From Sphingomonas sp. (GTDB lineage: Bacteria > Pseudomonadota > Alphaproteobacteria > Sphingomonadales > Sphingomonadaceae), in contig JAJNQF010000001.1 in the NCBI GenBank assembly GCA_021154945.1, positions 1 through 5,387 of the forward strand: a stretch of 5,387 nucleotides of DNA, written 5' to 3'. The notes under the pieces are model-generated. The model saw only the letters and a program-made list of their open reading frames with translations. It was not told the DNA's origin and ran no database searches. Below are positions 1 through 5,387 of this stretch, one piece after another; the first letter of the stretch is position 1, and every line of letters starts with the position of its first letter. The translations under genes were made by a program, and so were the position numbers.

Positions 1-699
1 GTTTGCCGCCTGCGCGAGCTGCACTTCGTTGAGCAGCATAACCCGGCCCGTCTCGCGGCGGATCAGGCCGTCCTCTTCCAGTTGCCGCAGCATCCGGTTG
101 ACGTGCACCGCGGTGAGCCCGGTGGCGTCGCCGATCTCCTCCTGGGTCAACCCGAGCGTGAAGCTGTTGCCGAGCGCTTGGTCGCGCAGCCGCATCCGGT
201 TGCGCATCTCGATCAGCAGCGCCGCGATCCGCGCCTTCGCCGAGGTGCGGCCGAGCGCGGCGAGCCGGTCGGTCAGCGCCACCTTCTCCATCTGGTTCAT
301 CACCATGATGATCGCCGACAGCCGCGGATGATCGGTGACCAGTGCGGTCATCGCCGCGCGATCGAACGGGCACACCGTGCAATCGGTCAGCGCGACCACC
401 GTTTCGGGCGAGTCACGATAGACGAGCGCGGACACCGCCAGCATGTCGCCGGCATAGAGGAAGCGGAGGATCTGGCGGCTGCCGTCGTCGAGCAGCACAT
501 AGCTCATCGCCATGCCGCGCTGGAGGATGAAGAGTTCGGACTGCGGATCGTTCTCCCGCAGCAGGATCGCACCACGACGCAGTTCGCGCGGGCGCTCCTC
601 AAACCGCGCTAGCGCAGCCCTTTCGTTCATCGACAGGTCGATGAGATCGCCGACGCGGTCGGCGAAGCAGCTGTCCGGCACTCTGAAATGGTCCCCCAT
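1..699 (-). CDS. Crp/Fnr-family transcriptional regulator (3' end cut by window edge)
   Basis: Reading the minus strand from the ATG at 699 gives 233 codons without a stop before the left edge. The family is usually about 230-250 residues, so only a short tail is missing. The N-terminal part (about residues 30-125) reads as a cyclic-nucleotide-binding-type beta-roll (RRGAILLRENDPQSELFIL, then LYAGDMLAVSAL). A long dimerisation helix follows (about 125-165). A winged helix-turn-helix lies at about 184-213, with LTQEEIGDATGL and the recognition helix TAVHVNRMLRQL. I see no four-cysteine Fnr Fe-S signature; the cysteines are C11, C107 and C110, the last two as CTVC. The start is uncertain because the Shine-Dalgarno is poor. 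A TTG at 720 is the only obvious upstream alternative before the in-frame TAA at 739-741. It should be a cytoplasmic DNA-binding dimer. Its ligand and regulon cannot be read from the sequence. Confidence 0.93.
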   Translation of the reverse strand, partial: MGDHFRVPDSCFADRVGDLIDLSMNERAALARFEERPRELRRGAILLRENDPQSELFILQRGMAMSYVLLDDGSRQILRFLYAGDMLAVSALVYRDSPETVVALTDCTVCPFDRAAMTALVTDHPRLSAIIMVMNQMEKVALTDRLAALGRTSAKARIAALLIEMRNRMRLRDQALGNSFTLGLTQEEIGDATGLTAVHVNRMLRQLEEDGLIRRETGRVMLLNEVQLAQAAN

Positions 700-730
700 G
701 TTGGTGGAGACACAGAGCAAAGCTATGATT

Positions 731-759
731 CCCGCGCATTAAAGTCGATCAAGCGCGGG
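731..759. promoter_or_regulatory. Palindromic candidate operator between the Crp/Fnr gene and murA
   Basis: A perfect 7-nt inverted repeat (CCCGCGC at 731-737, GCGCGGG at 753-759) encloses TTAAAGTCGATCAA at 739-752. This core matches the FNR/FixK box pattern TTGA-N6-TCAA at 7 of 8 positions. The two dyad centres, 745 and 745.5, nearly coincide. On the minus strand TTTAAT (743-738) resembles a -10 element for the regulator gene, but no good -35 is present. Placement about 40-60 nt upstream of the regulator start would suit autoregulation. Which protein binds here is inference. Confidence 0.35.
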
Positions 760-858
760 CATTAGCGCGACCCGGACTTTGGCTCCTCTCGTCGCCTCCC
801 GGCATGTCGCGGCGTGCGGGCCCCTTGCGCGGACCGCCAGCCGCGATAGACACCCGGG

Positions 859-2142
859 ATGGACCGTATTCTCATTCGTGGCGGCAATCGCCTGTCCGGG
901 CGCCTGCCCATTTCCGGTGCGAAGAACGCCGCGCTCACGCTGATGCCGTGCGCGTTGCTGACCGAAGAACCGCTGACGCTGCGCAACCTGCCGCGGCTGG
1001 CGGACGTCGACGGCTTCGGCCATCTGCTCAACCAGCTTGGCGCGTCGACCGCGATCCAGGGGACGCGGCCCGAGGATTTCGGCCGGGTGATGACGATCCG
1101 CGCGGGTAACCTCACCTCGACCGAGGCGCCGTACGACATCGTGCGGAAGATGCGCGCGTCGATCCTGGTGCTCGGGCCGTTGCTTGGGCGTGGCGGCGAG
1201 GCGACGGTGTCGCTGCCGGGCGGCTGCGCGATCGGCAACCGGCCGATCGATCTCCACCTGCGCGCGCTCGAGGCGATCGGTGCCGAGCTCGAGATGGCGG
1301 CGGGCTATGTGAAGGCGATCGCGCCGGGTGGTCGCCTCCCGGGCGGACGCTTCCGCTTCCCGATCGTGTCGGTGGGCGCGACCGAGAACGTCGTGATGGC
1401 CGCGGTGCTCGCTAAGGGCACGTCGGTGATCGAGAACGCCGCGCGCGAACCCGAGATCGTCGACCTGTGCAACTGCCTGGTCGCGATGGGTGCGTCGATC
1501 GACGGGTTCGGCACCGAAACGCTGACGATCGAGGGCCGCGACCGGCTGCACGGCGCGACCTATGCGGTGATGCCCGACCGGATCGAGGCGGGCAGTTACG
1601 CGTGCGCGGCGGCGATCACGGGTGGCGACCTGGAGCTGGTCGGTGTGGCGATCCCGGACATGGGCGCGACGATCGATGCGCTGGTCGAGGCGGGCGTATC
1701 GGTAACGCCGACCAAGGACGGCGTGCGCGTCGCGTCCGACGGTCAGCTAAAGCCGCTGACGCTGTCGACCGCGCCCTACCCCGGGTTCGCGACCGACATG
1801 CAGGCGCAGTTCATGGCCATGCTGTGCAAGGCGGACGGCGCCAGCGTGCTGACCGAGACGATCTTCGAGAACCGCTACATGCACGTGCCGGAGCTGGCGC
1901 GGATGGGCGCGGATATCCAGGTTCGGGGGCGGACCGCGGTAGTGCGTGGCGTGGACAAGCTTGTGGGTGCGCCGGTGATGGCGACCGATCTACGGGCTTC
2001 GATGAGCTTGATCTTGGCGGGGCTTGCGGCGGATGGCGAGACGTCGGTGGGGCGGGTGTATCATCTCGACCGCGGATATGAGCGGTTGGAGGAGAAGCTG
2101 AGCGCGGTTGGGGCGGATATTGAGCGTGCCAGCGACGGGTGA
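859..2142 (+). CDS. murA: UDP-N-acetylglucosamine 1-carboxyvinyltransferase MurA
   Basis: This 427-residue protein is a full-length MurA (E. coli has 419). The cytoplasmic enzyme transfers enolpyruvate from phosphoenolpyruvate to UDP-GlcNAc, the first committed step of peptidoglycan precursor synthesis. Visible family signatures are SGAKNAAL with K22 and N23, the active-site loop LPGGCAIG with C123, ATDMQAQF with D313, DLRAS with R379, and YHLDRGYERLEEKL with R405 near the C terminus. C123, D313 and R405 correspond to E. coli C115, D305 and R397, so about eight extra residues lie between N23 and C123. The loop Cys, rather than Asp, is the form known to be alkylated by fosfomycin. The ATG at 859 is chosen because K22/N23 then take their usual numbers. 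There is no clear Shine-Dalgarno before it. The gene is divergent from the Crp/Fnr gene and convergent with phaB, and appears monocistronic here. Confidence 0.98.
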   Translation: MDRILIRGGNRLSGRLPISGAKNAALTLMPCALLTEEPLTLRNLPRLADVDGFGHLLNQLGASTAIQGTRPEDFGRVMTIRAGNLTSTEAPYDIVRKMRASILVLGPLLGRGGEATVSLPGGCAIGNRPIDLHLRALEAIGAELEMAAGYVKAIAPGGRLPGGRFRFPIVSVGATENVVMAAVLAKGTSVIENAAREPEIVDLCNCLVAMGASIDGFGTETLTIEGRDRLHGATYAVMPDRIEAGSYACAAAITGGDLELVGVAIPDMGATIDALVEAGVSVTPTKDGVRVASDGQLKPLTLSTAPYPGFATDMQAQFMAMLCKADGASVLTETIFENRYMHVPELARMGADIQVRGRTAVVRGVDKLVGAPVMATDLRASMSLILAGLAADGETSVGRVYHLDRGYERLEEKLSAVGADIERASDG

Positions 2143-2176
2143 GGGCTTGGTGTCGTAGCTTGGAGCCGGGTTTTAG

Positions 2177-2275
2177 CCCTCTCCCCTCCGGGGAGAGGGT
2201 TGGGTGAGGGGCTGTTCCGGGCGATGCACTGTTTGGCTGCCCCTCACCCCGACCCTCTCCCCGGAGGGGAGAGGG
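2177..2275. repeat. Long inverted repeat whose arms are themselves palindromes
   Basis: The left arm 2177-2212 and right arm 2239-2275 are reverse complements except for one T:G wobble and one extra base, with a 26-nt spacer. Each arm also starts as its own perfect hairpin: CCCTCTCCCC / GGGGAGAGGG at 2177-2186 / 2190-2199 with a TCC loop, and the same stem at 2253-2262 / 2266-2275 with a GGA loop. The element can therefore fold as two 10-bp hairpins or one stem of about 36 bp. The wording is like dispersed intergenic repeats I recall from sphingomonads and other proteobacteria. It may help separate the convergent transcripts. Confidence 0.9.
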
Positions 2276-2331
2276 AGTAGGTTGGCAGGCATAGCGGTGG
2301 TTCGGTTTAAGCAGTGCGATCTTTGCTAGTT

Positions 2332-2349
2332 CCCCCGCGAAGGCGGGGG
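2332..2349. repeat. REP-like GC hairpin
   Basis: CCCCCGC (2332-2338) pairs perfectly with GCGGGGG (2343-2349) around a GAAG loop. The surrounding text, CCCCCGCGAAGGCGGGGGCC, resembles a very common intergenic repeat of sphingomonads and related bacteria. The family assignment is from memory. The hairpin itself is direct observation. Confidence 0.75.
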
Positions 2350-2404
2350 CCCAGGATCAAGCAGGACCGCCGTTGGTATTCCGGTAGACCTCTAGTCAGC
2401 GCCG

Positions 2405-2458
2405 CCGGCAAAGCCGCCGTCGGACGGGTTCGGTGAACCGACCCGCCGGCCGTGCCGG
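2405..2458. repeat. Bulged hairpin inside an outer stem
   Basis: An 8-bp stem (2425-2428 and 2430-2433 with 2438-2445, T2429 bulged, loop TGAA) is enclosed by a 6-bp outer pairing, CCGGCA (2405-2410) with TGCCGG (2453-2458). The region is GC-rich, so part of this may be chance. It could be transcript 3' structure for phaB or murA. Confidence 0.4.
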
Positions 2459-2490
2459 GCGCTGCCCGCCTCGCTTTGCTCGCGGTCAAC

Positions 2491-2510
2491 GGCGCGGACG
2501 TTGCCGCGCC
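2491..2510 (-). terminator. Stem-loop just downstream of phaB, weak terminator candidate
   Basis: GGCGCGG (2491-2497) pairs with CCGCGCC (2504-2510) around a 6-nt loop, starting 8 nt past the phaB stop. On the phaB transcript it is followed by GUUGACC rather than a U-run. Function as an intrinsic terminator is therefore doubtful; it may protect the 3' end instead. Confidence 0.3.
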
Positions 2511-2518
2511 TGCGCCCG

Positions 2519-3241
2519 TCAGTACATGTGCTGCCCGCCATTAATGCTCAGCGTAGACCCAGTAACGAACCCGCCCTCTTCCGAGCACAGAAACGCCACG
2601 CCGCGCGCGATCTCGGTCGCCTGACCAAGCCGCCCGACCGGGATCTTCGCGACGATCTTCTCCAGCACGTCGGCTGGCACCGCCGCCACCATATCCGTGT
2701 CGATATACCCCGGCGCGATCGCGTTCACCGTCACGCCGGCGCGCGCGCCCTCCTGCGCCAAGGCTTTCGTGAAGCCATGGATGCCGGACTTGGCCGCAGC
2801 GTAGTTCACCTGGCCGTATTGCCCGGCCTGGCCGTTGATCGAACCGATGTTGACGATCCGCCCCCATTTGCGCGTGCGCATGCCGGGGAAGACTGCTTTG
2901 GCCATGTTGAAACAACCGCCAAGATTGGTGTCCATCACCTCTTTCCAATCCTGGTAGGTCATCTTCAGGATCGTGCCGTCGCGGGTGATGCCGGCGTTGT
3001 TCACGACGATATCGACGTCGCCCAGATCGGCGGCGACCTGCGCGCAGCCGGCCTGGCACGCGTCGTAATCGGCGACGTCCCATTTATACGCCTTAATCCC
3101 GGTGCGCTCGGTGAATTCGCGGGCCCGGTCGTCGTTGCCGGCATAGGTTGCCGCTACGGTCAGGCCCATGTCCTGCAATGCGAGGCTGATCGCTTCGCCG
3201 ATTCCGCGCGTACCACCGGTTACAATTGCGACGCGTGCCAT
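2519..3241 (-). CDS. phaB: Acetoacetyl-CoA reductase PhaB (NADPH-type SDR)
   Basis: This is a 240-residue classical short-chain dehydrogenase. The cofactor motif TGGTRGIG is at residues 8-15 and NNAG at 81-84. The catalytic set is N106, S134, Y147 and K151 (YAAAK). The stretch SINGQAGQYGQVNYAAAKSG, the following KALAQEGA and the terminal LSINGGQHMY are the wording of acetoacetyl-CoA reductases rather than general FabG. The enzyme reduces acetoacetyl-CoA to (R)-3-hydroxybutyryl-CoA, the monomer for polyhydroxybutyrate. Arginines 39 and 41 after the second strand fit NADPH preference, which is inference. The start is fixed by AGGAGA five bases upstream. It lies 33 nt after hemH on the same strand, probably in one operon. 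No phaA or phaC is in the window. FabG remains a less likely alternative. Confidence 0.93.
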   Translation of the reverse strand: MARVAIVTGGTRGIGEAISLALQDMGLTVAATYAGNDDRAREFTERTGIKAYKWDVADYDACQAGCAQVAADLGDVDIVVNNAGITRDGTILKMTYQDWKEVMDTNLGGCFNMAKAVFPGMRTRKWGRIVNIGSINGQAGQYGQVNYAAAKSGIHGFTKALAQEGARAGVTVNAIAPGYIDTDMVAAVPADVLEKIVAKIPVGRLGQATEIARGVAFLCSEEGGFVTGSTLSINGGQHMY

Positions 3242-3246
3242 CAGTC

Positions 3247-3252
3247 TCTCCT
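3247..3252 (-). promoter_or_regulatory. Shine-Dalgarno of phaB
   Basis: AGGAGA on the minus strand, five bases before the phaB ATG. It is the strongest ribosome binding site in the window and decides the start. It begins one base after the intercistronic hairpin ends. Confidence 0.85.
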
Positions 3253-3253
3253 A

Positions 3254-3280
3254 GGTTCAGCCTTTTGCGGAAGGCTAACC
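3254..3280 (-). promoter_or_regulatory. Intercistronic hairpin between hemH and phaB
   Basis: On the transcript, GGUU-AGCCUU (3280-3271) pairs with AAGGCU-AACC (3264-3259 and 3257-3254) around the 6-nt loop CCGCAA, with one bulged G (opposite 3258). This gives a 10-bp stem. The left arm includes the last codon and TAG stop of hemH. The stem ends one base before the phaB Shine-Dalgarno. There is no U-run, so it is not a typical terminator. It may set mRNA stability or phaB translation. Confidence 0.55.
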
Positions 3281-4282
3281 AGCCCGCACCCATCCTTCAA
3301 GCTCGCGTGCCAAAATGCTGCGCAACATTTCCACGCCGACGGGGCTGTCGTTGAGGCAGGGGAGGTAGGCGAAATGCGTGCCGCCCGCTTCCTCGAAGCT
3401 CTCGCGGCCGCGGATCGACAGTTCCTCCAGCGTCTCGAGACAATCGGCGGAGAAGCCCGGCGCGAAGATCGCCACCTTGGTCTTGCCGGCCTTCGCCAGT
3501 TCGACAAGCGTCTCGTCGGTGGCCGGCCCCAGCCACTTCTGCGGGCCGAACCGCGACTGGAACGCGATCGTCAACGCGCGACCCATGCGCTCGCCGAGCA
3601 ACCGCGCGGTCTTCTGGCAGTGGCAATGATACGGATCGCCCTGCTGCAACGTCCGCTTCGGCATCCCGTGGAAGCTGGCCACGATCGCGTCAGGGGTGAA
3701 ATCGAGCGCGGCAAGGCCCTCCTCAAGGGAGTCCTTCAATGCGTCGATATACAGCGTGTCGTCATAGTAAGGCGGGAGCGTCCGGATCGCCGGCTGCCAG
3801 CGCAACCCCGCGAGATGCTTGAACGCCTTGTCGTTTGCCGTCGCGGTCGTTGCTGCGCAATATTGCGGGTAGAGCGGCGCGAGCAGAATGCGTTCGCAGC
3901 CCGCCGCCTTCATCGCGGTCAATCGGTCCGCGATCGACGGATTGCCGTAGCGCATCGCCCAGTCGACCAGCACTTCCGGTCCGAACGAATCCTTCAGCGC
4001 CGCCGCCTGCAATCGGGTGATGGCGGCCAGCGGCGAGCCATCGTCGCGCCAGACCTGCGCATAGGCGTGCGCGGACTTTTTCGGGCGCGTGTTGAGGATG
4101 ATGCCGCGCAATATCGGCTGCCACGCGATCTGCGGGATCTCGACGACGCGCGAATCGGACAGGAACTCGCCGAGATAGCGCTTTACCGATTTCGCATCGG
4201 GGCCATCGGGCGTGCCGAGGTTCATCAGCAGAACGCCGATCTTGGGGCGGGAAATCGGGGGGTGATCGGGGGGCAGGGTCAT
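3275..4282 (-). CDS. hemH: Ferrochelatase HemH
   Basis: This 335-residue protein inserts ferrous iron into protoporphyrin IX, the final step of protohaem synthesis. The N-terminal signature KIGVLLMNLGTPDGP starts at residue 14. The active-site histidine is H205 in ASFHGMPKRT, followed by QGDPYHCHCQKT (about 214-225). FQSRFGPQKWLGPATDETL spans 241-259, and the conserved acidic site is E283 in PGFSADCLETLEE. H205 and E283 correspond to human H263 and E343. Length is normal for bacterial ferrochelatases. The ATG at 4282 is chosen because the family N terminus starts there; the same frame runs further upstream only through arginine-rich shadow sequence. The ATG overlaps the stop of the preceding molybdoenzyme gene as ATGA, so translation is likely coupled; its own Shine-Dalgarno is weak. 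Six cysteines are present (129, 142, 220, 222, 281, 309). Confidence 0.97.
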   Translation of the reverse strand: MTLPPDHPPISRPKIGVLLMNLGTPDGPDAKSVKRYLGEFLSDSRVVEIPQIAWQPILRGIILNTRPKKSAHAYAQVWRDDGSPLAAITRLQAAALKDSFGPEVLVDWAMRYGNPSIADRLTAMKAAGCERILLAPLYPQYCAATTATANDKAFKHLAGLRWQPAIRTLPPYYDDTLYIDALKDSLEEGLAALDFTPDAIVASFHGMPKRTLQQGDPYHCHCQKTARLLGERMGRALTIAFQSRFGPQKWLGPATDETLVELAKAGKTKVAIFAPGFSADCLETLEELSIRGRESFEEAGGTHFAYLPCLNDSPVGVEMLRSILARELEGWVRAG

Positions 4283-5387
4283 GGCGCTGGTCTTAAAGGC
4301 AAATTGCGGATGCGGAAGCCCGTTGACGCATAGAGTGCATTGGCGATCGCCGGGACGACCGCGGGGACGCCGAGTTCGCTGACGCCGCCGGGGGCTTCGT
4401 CGCTGCGGATCAGCTCGACGGTGATGTCGGGCGTGTCGGCGAGGCGGGGCAGGGCGATCGTGCCGAACCCGCGTGCGTCGGCAAGGCCGCGGGTGAAACC
4501 GGTCGATGCTCCCAAGGCGGACGCCATGCCGAAGATCAGACCGCCCTCGATCTGCTGGCGGACGATGTCGGGGTTGATCTGGGCGCCGCAATCGACTGCG
4601 GCGACGAGGCGATCAACGACCGGGCGCTGGTTCGGGCCCATGTGCGCCTCGGCCATCACGGCGATGTAGCTGCCTCGGAATGTGTGGCACGCAATCCCCT
4701 GGCCGCTGCCGGCGACGCCGCCGTTCCAGCCGCCGAGCGCCGCCGCGGTCGACAGGCAGCGGGCGAGTCGTGGGTCGCCCCCGAGCATGCCGATGCGGAA
4801 CGACATCGGTTCGGACTGGGCCGCGCGCGCGAGTTCGTCGAGGAAGCATTCGGTGAAGAACGCGGTGTATCCATGTGCGCCGCCGCGGAGGTGGCCGGTC
4901 GGGATGCCGATCTCGGCGGGGTGGTGGTCGATCGCATAGGCGGGGATGCGGTAGGCGGGCGTCGCGCCGGCCACGGCGTAGCGATCGCCCTTGGTGCCGA
5001 TCATTGCGGCTTCGGTGGCTAGCCCCGGTATCATGCGGCGTGCCATTTCGGCGCCGGTGGCGGGGGCGGCGATGGTCGCGCTCCAGCCCATGATCGCGCC
5101 GTTGGGGGCGAGGCGTGCGGCCATCTTCGCGACTGCCGGTGCGCGGTAGTGGTCGTTGAGCGAGTCCTCGCCGCGCGACCAGACGAGGCTGACCGGGCGG
5201 CGGAGTTTGAGCGCGAGGACGGCGGCTTGCTCGGCGACGTCGTGTTCGAGTGCTGCGCCGAACGATCCGCCGATCAGCATCGGGTGGACGACGACCGCCT
5301 CCTCGCTGAGGTTCGCTGCGCGCGCTGCTGCCGATCGTGCAAGACCGGGGGCTTGAGTCGCTAGCCAGAGTTCGAGGCGGCCATTCG
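4279..5387 (-). CDS. Xanthine-dehydrogenase-family molybdopterin-binding subunit (IorB-like), C-terminal part
   Basis: The frame stays open from the TGA at 4279-4281 to the right edge. The 5' half is therefore missing: 368 residues are visible, against roughly 700-750 in full-length relatives. Numbered within the fragment, family features are LATQAPG at 8-14, the cofactor-site motif IGGSFG at 38-43, TGHLRGGAHGYTAFFTECFL at about 163-182, AVDCGAQINPD at 263-273, EGGLIFG at 280-286, and GGVSELGVPAVVPAIANAL at the C terminus. E337 in SELG matches the invariant catalytic glutamate of molybdenum hydroxylases. The wording is closest to the isoquinoline 1-oxidoreductase beta-subunit group, which works with a small [2Fe-2S] subunit, probably encoded upstream outside the window. 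These enzymes hydroxylate aldehydes or N-heterocycles; the substrate here is unknown. The stop overlaps the hemH start by four bases. The ATG at 5280 is internal, since family sequence continues upstream of it. Confidence 0.93.
   Translation of the reverse strand, partial: NGRLELWLATQAPGLARSAAARAANLSEEAVVVHPMLIGGSFGAALEHDVAEQAAVLALKLRRPVSLVWSRGEDSLNDHYRAPAVAKMAARLAPNGAIMGWSATIAAPATGAEMARRMIPGLATEAAMIGTKGDRYAVAGATPAYRIPAYAIDHHPAEIGIPTGHLRGGAHGYTAFFTECFLDELARAAQSEPMSFRIGMLGGDPRLARCLSTAAALGGWNGGVAGSGQGIACHTFRGSYIAVMAEAHMGPNQRPVVDRLVAAVDCGAQINPDIVRQQIEGGLIFGMASALGASTGFTRGLADARGFGTIALPRLADTPDITVELIRSDEAPGGVSELGVPAVVPAIANALYASTGFRIRNLPLRPAP

Larger units (their letters stand above)
2143..2518. other. 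Gene-free convergent spacer rich in hairpins
   Basis: These 376 bases between the stops of murA and phaB hold no convincing gene. They contain a long nested inverted repeat (2177-2275), a REP-like hairpin (2332-2349), a bulged hairpin inside an outer stem (2405-2458) and a short stem-loop just past the phaB stop (2491-2510). None is followed by a clear T-run on either strand, so a classical intrinsic terminator cannot be assigned. The stretches 2276-2331 and 2350-2404 show nothing I can name. Confidence 0.8.

Noticed and set aside
82..612. 176-codon open frame on the plus strand
   Set aside because: It is antisense to the Crp/Fnr gene, whose minus-strand reading has clear helix-turn-helix and beta-roll text.
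739..1551. 270-codon open frame on the minus strand
   Set aside because: It is antisense to murA, low in complexity and rich in R, H and A. It also runs into the divergent promoter region. It is a shadow of murA.
2177..2349. CRISPR-like or mobile-element reading of the repeats
   Set aside because: There are no regularly spaced direct repeats, no transposase and no terminal repeats with target duplication. The elements are inverted repeats only.
2307..2489. 60-codon open frame on the minus strand in the convergent spacer
   Set aside because: It is built from the REP-like hairpin and other GC stems, has no ribosome binding site and no recognisable domain.
2501..4333. 610-codon open frame on the plus strand starting with TTG
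   Set aside because: It lies antisense to phaB and hemH, both of which show full family motifs. Its protein is arginine- and alanine-rich without any domain I recognise, typical of a GC-rich shadow frame.
4283..4591. Upstream extension of hemH to an ATG at 4591
   Set aside because: The added 103 residues are arginine-rich shadow text of the molybdoenzyme gene. The ferrochelatase family N terminus begins at the 4282 start.
5278..5280. ATG at 5280 as the start of the molybdoenzyme gene
   Set aside because: Family-like sequence (LELWLATQAPG) continues in frame upstream to the window edge, so this methionine is internal.
1..5387. A novel defence, toxin-antitoxin or biosynthetic system
   Set aside because: All coding sequence is accounted for by recognisable housekeeping or common accessory families. 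No unexplained gene remains.

Overview
The window is high-GC DNA with tightly packed genes. Its gene content and protein wording (a Crp/Fnr regulator with a TAVHVNRML helix, an isoquinoline-oxidoreductase-type molybdoenzyme, PhaB-like and HemH proteins) fit an alphaproteobacterium. The gene set and the dispersed hairpin repeats make Sphingomonas or a close relative the best guess. This is recognition from memory, not a database result.

Layout. Positions 1-699 (minus) hold a Crp/Fnr-family regulator whose last few codons lie beyond the left edge. It is divergent from murA (859-2142, plus), the enzyme of the first committed step of peptidoglycan synthesis. The 159-bp divergent spacer carries a near-concentric palindrome with an FNR/FixK-like core. 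After murA, a 376-bp gene-free stretch (2143-2518) separates it from a convergent minus-strand gene. The stretch is packed with hairpins: a long nested inverted repeat, a REP-like GC hairpin and further stem-loops.

Positions 5387 down to 2519 look like one minus-strand transcription unit. It contains the C-terminal half of a molybdenum hydroxylase large subunit, then hemH (ferrochelatase, joined by an ATGA stop/start overlap), then phaB (acetoacetyl-CoA reductase, after a 33-nt gap). That gap holds a 10-bp hairpin directly before a strong ribosome binding site.

Functionally the window is mostly housekeeping: cell-wall precursor synthesis, the last step of haem synthesis, and the reductive step of polyhydroxyalkanoate synthesis, plus a molybdoenzyme of unknown substrate and a cNMP/Fnr-fold regulator. 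I see no mobile element, CRISPR array, tRNA, rRNA or defence-like system. The parts most worth a second look are non-coding: the palindromic candidate operator, the hemH-phaB intercistronic hairpin and the repeat-rich convergent spacer.
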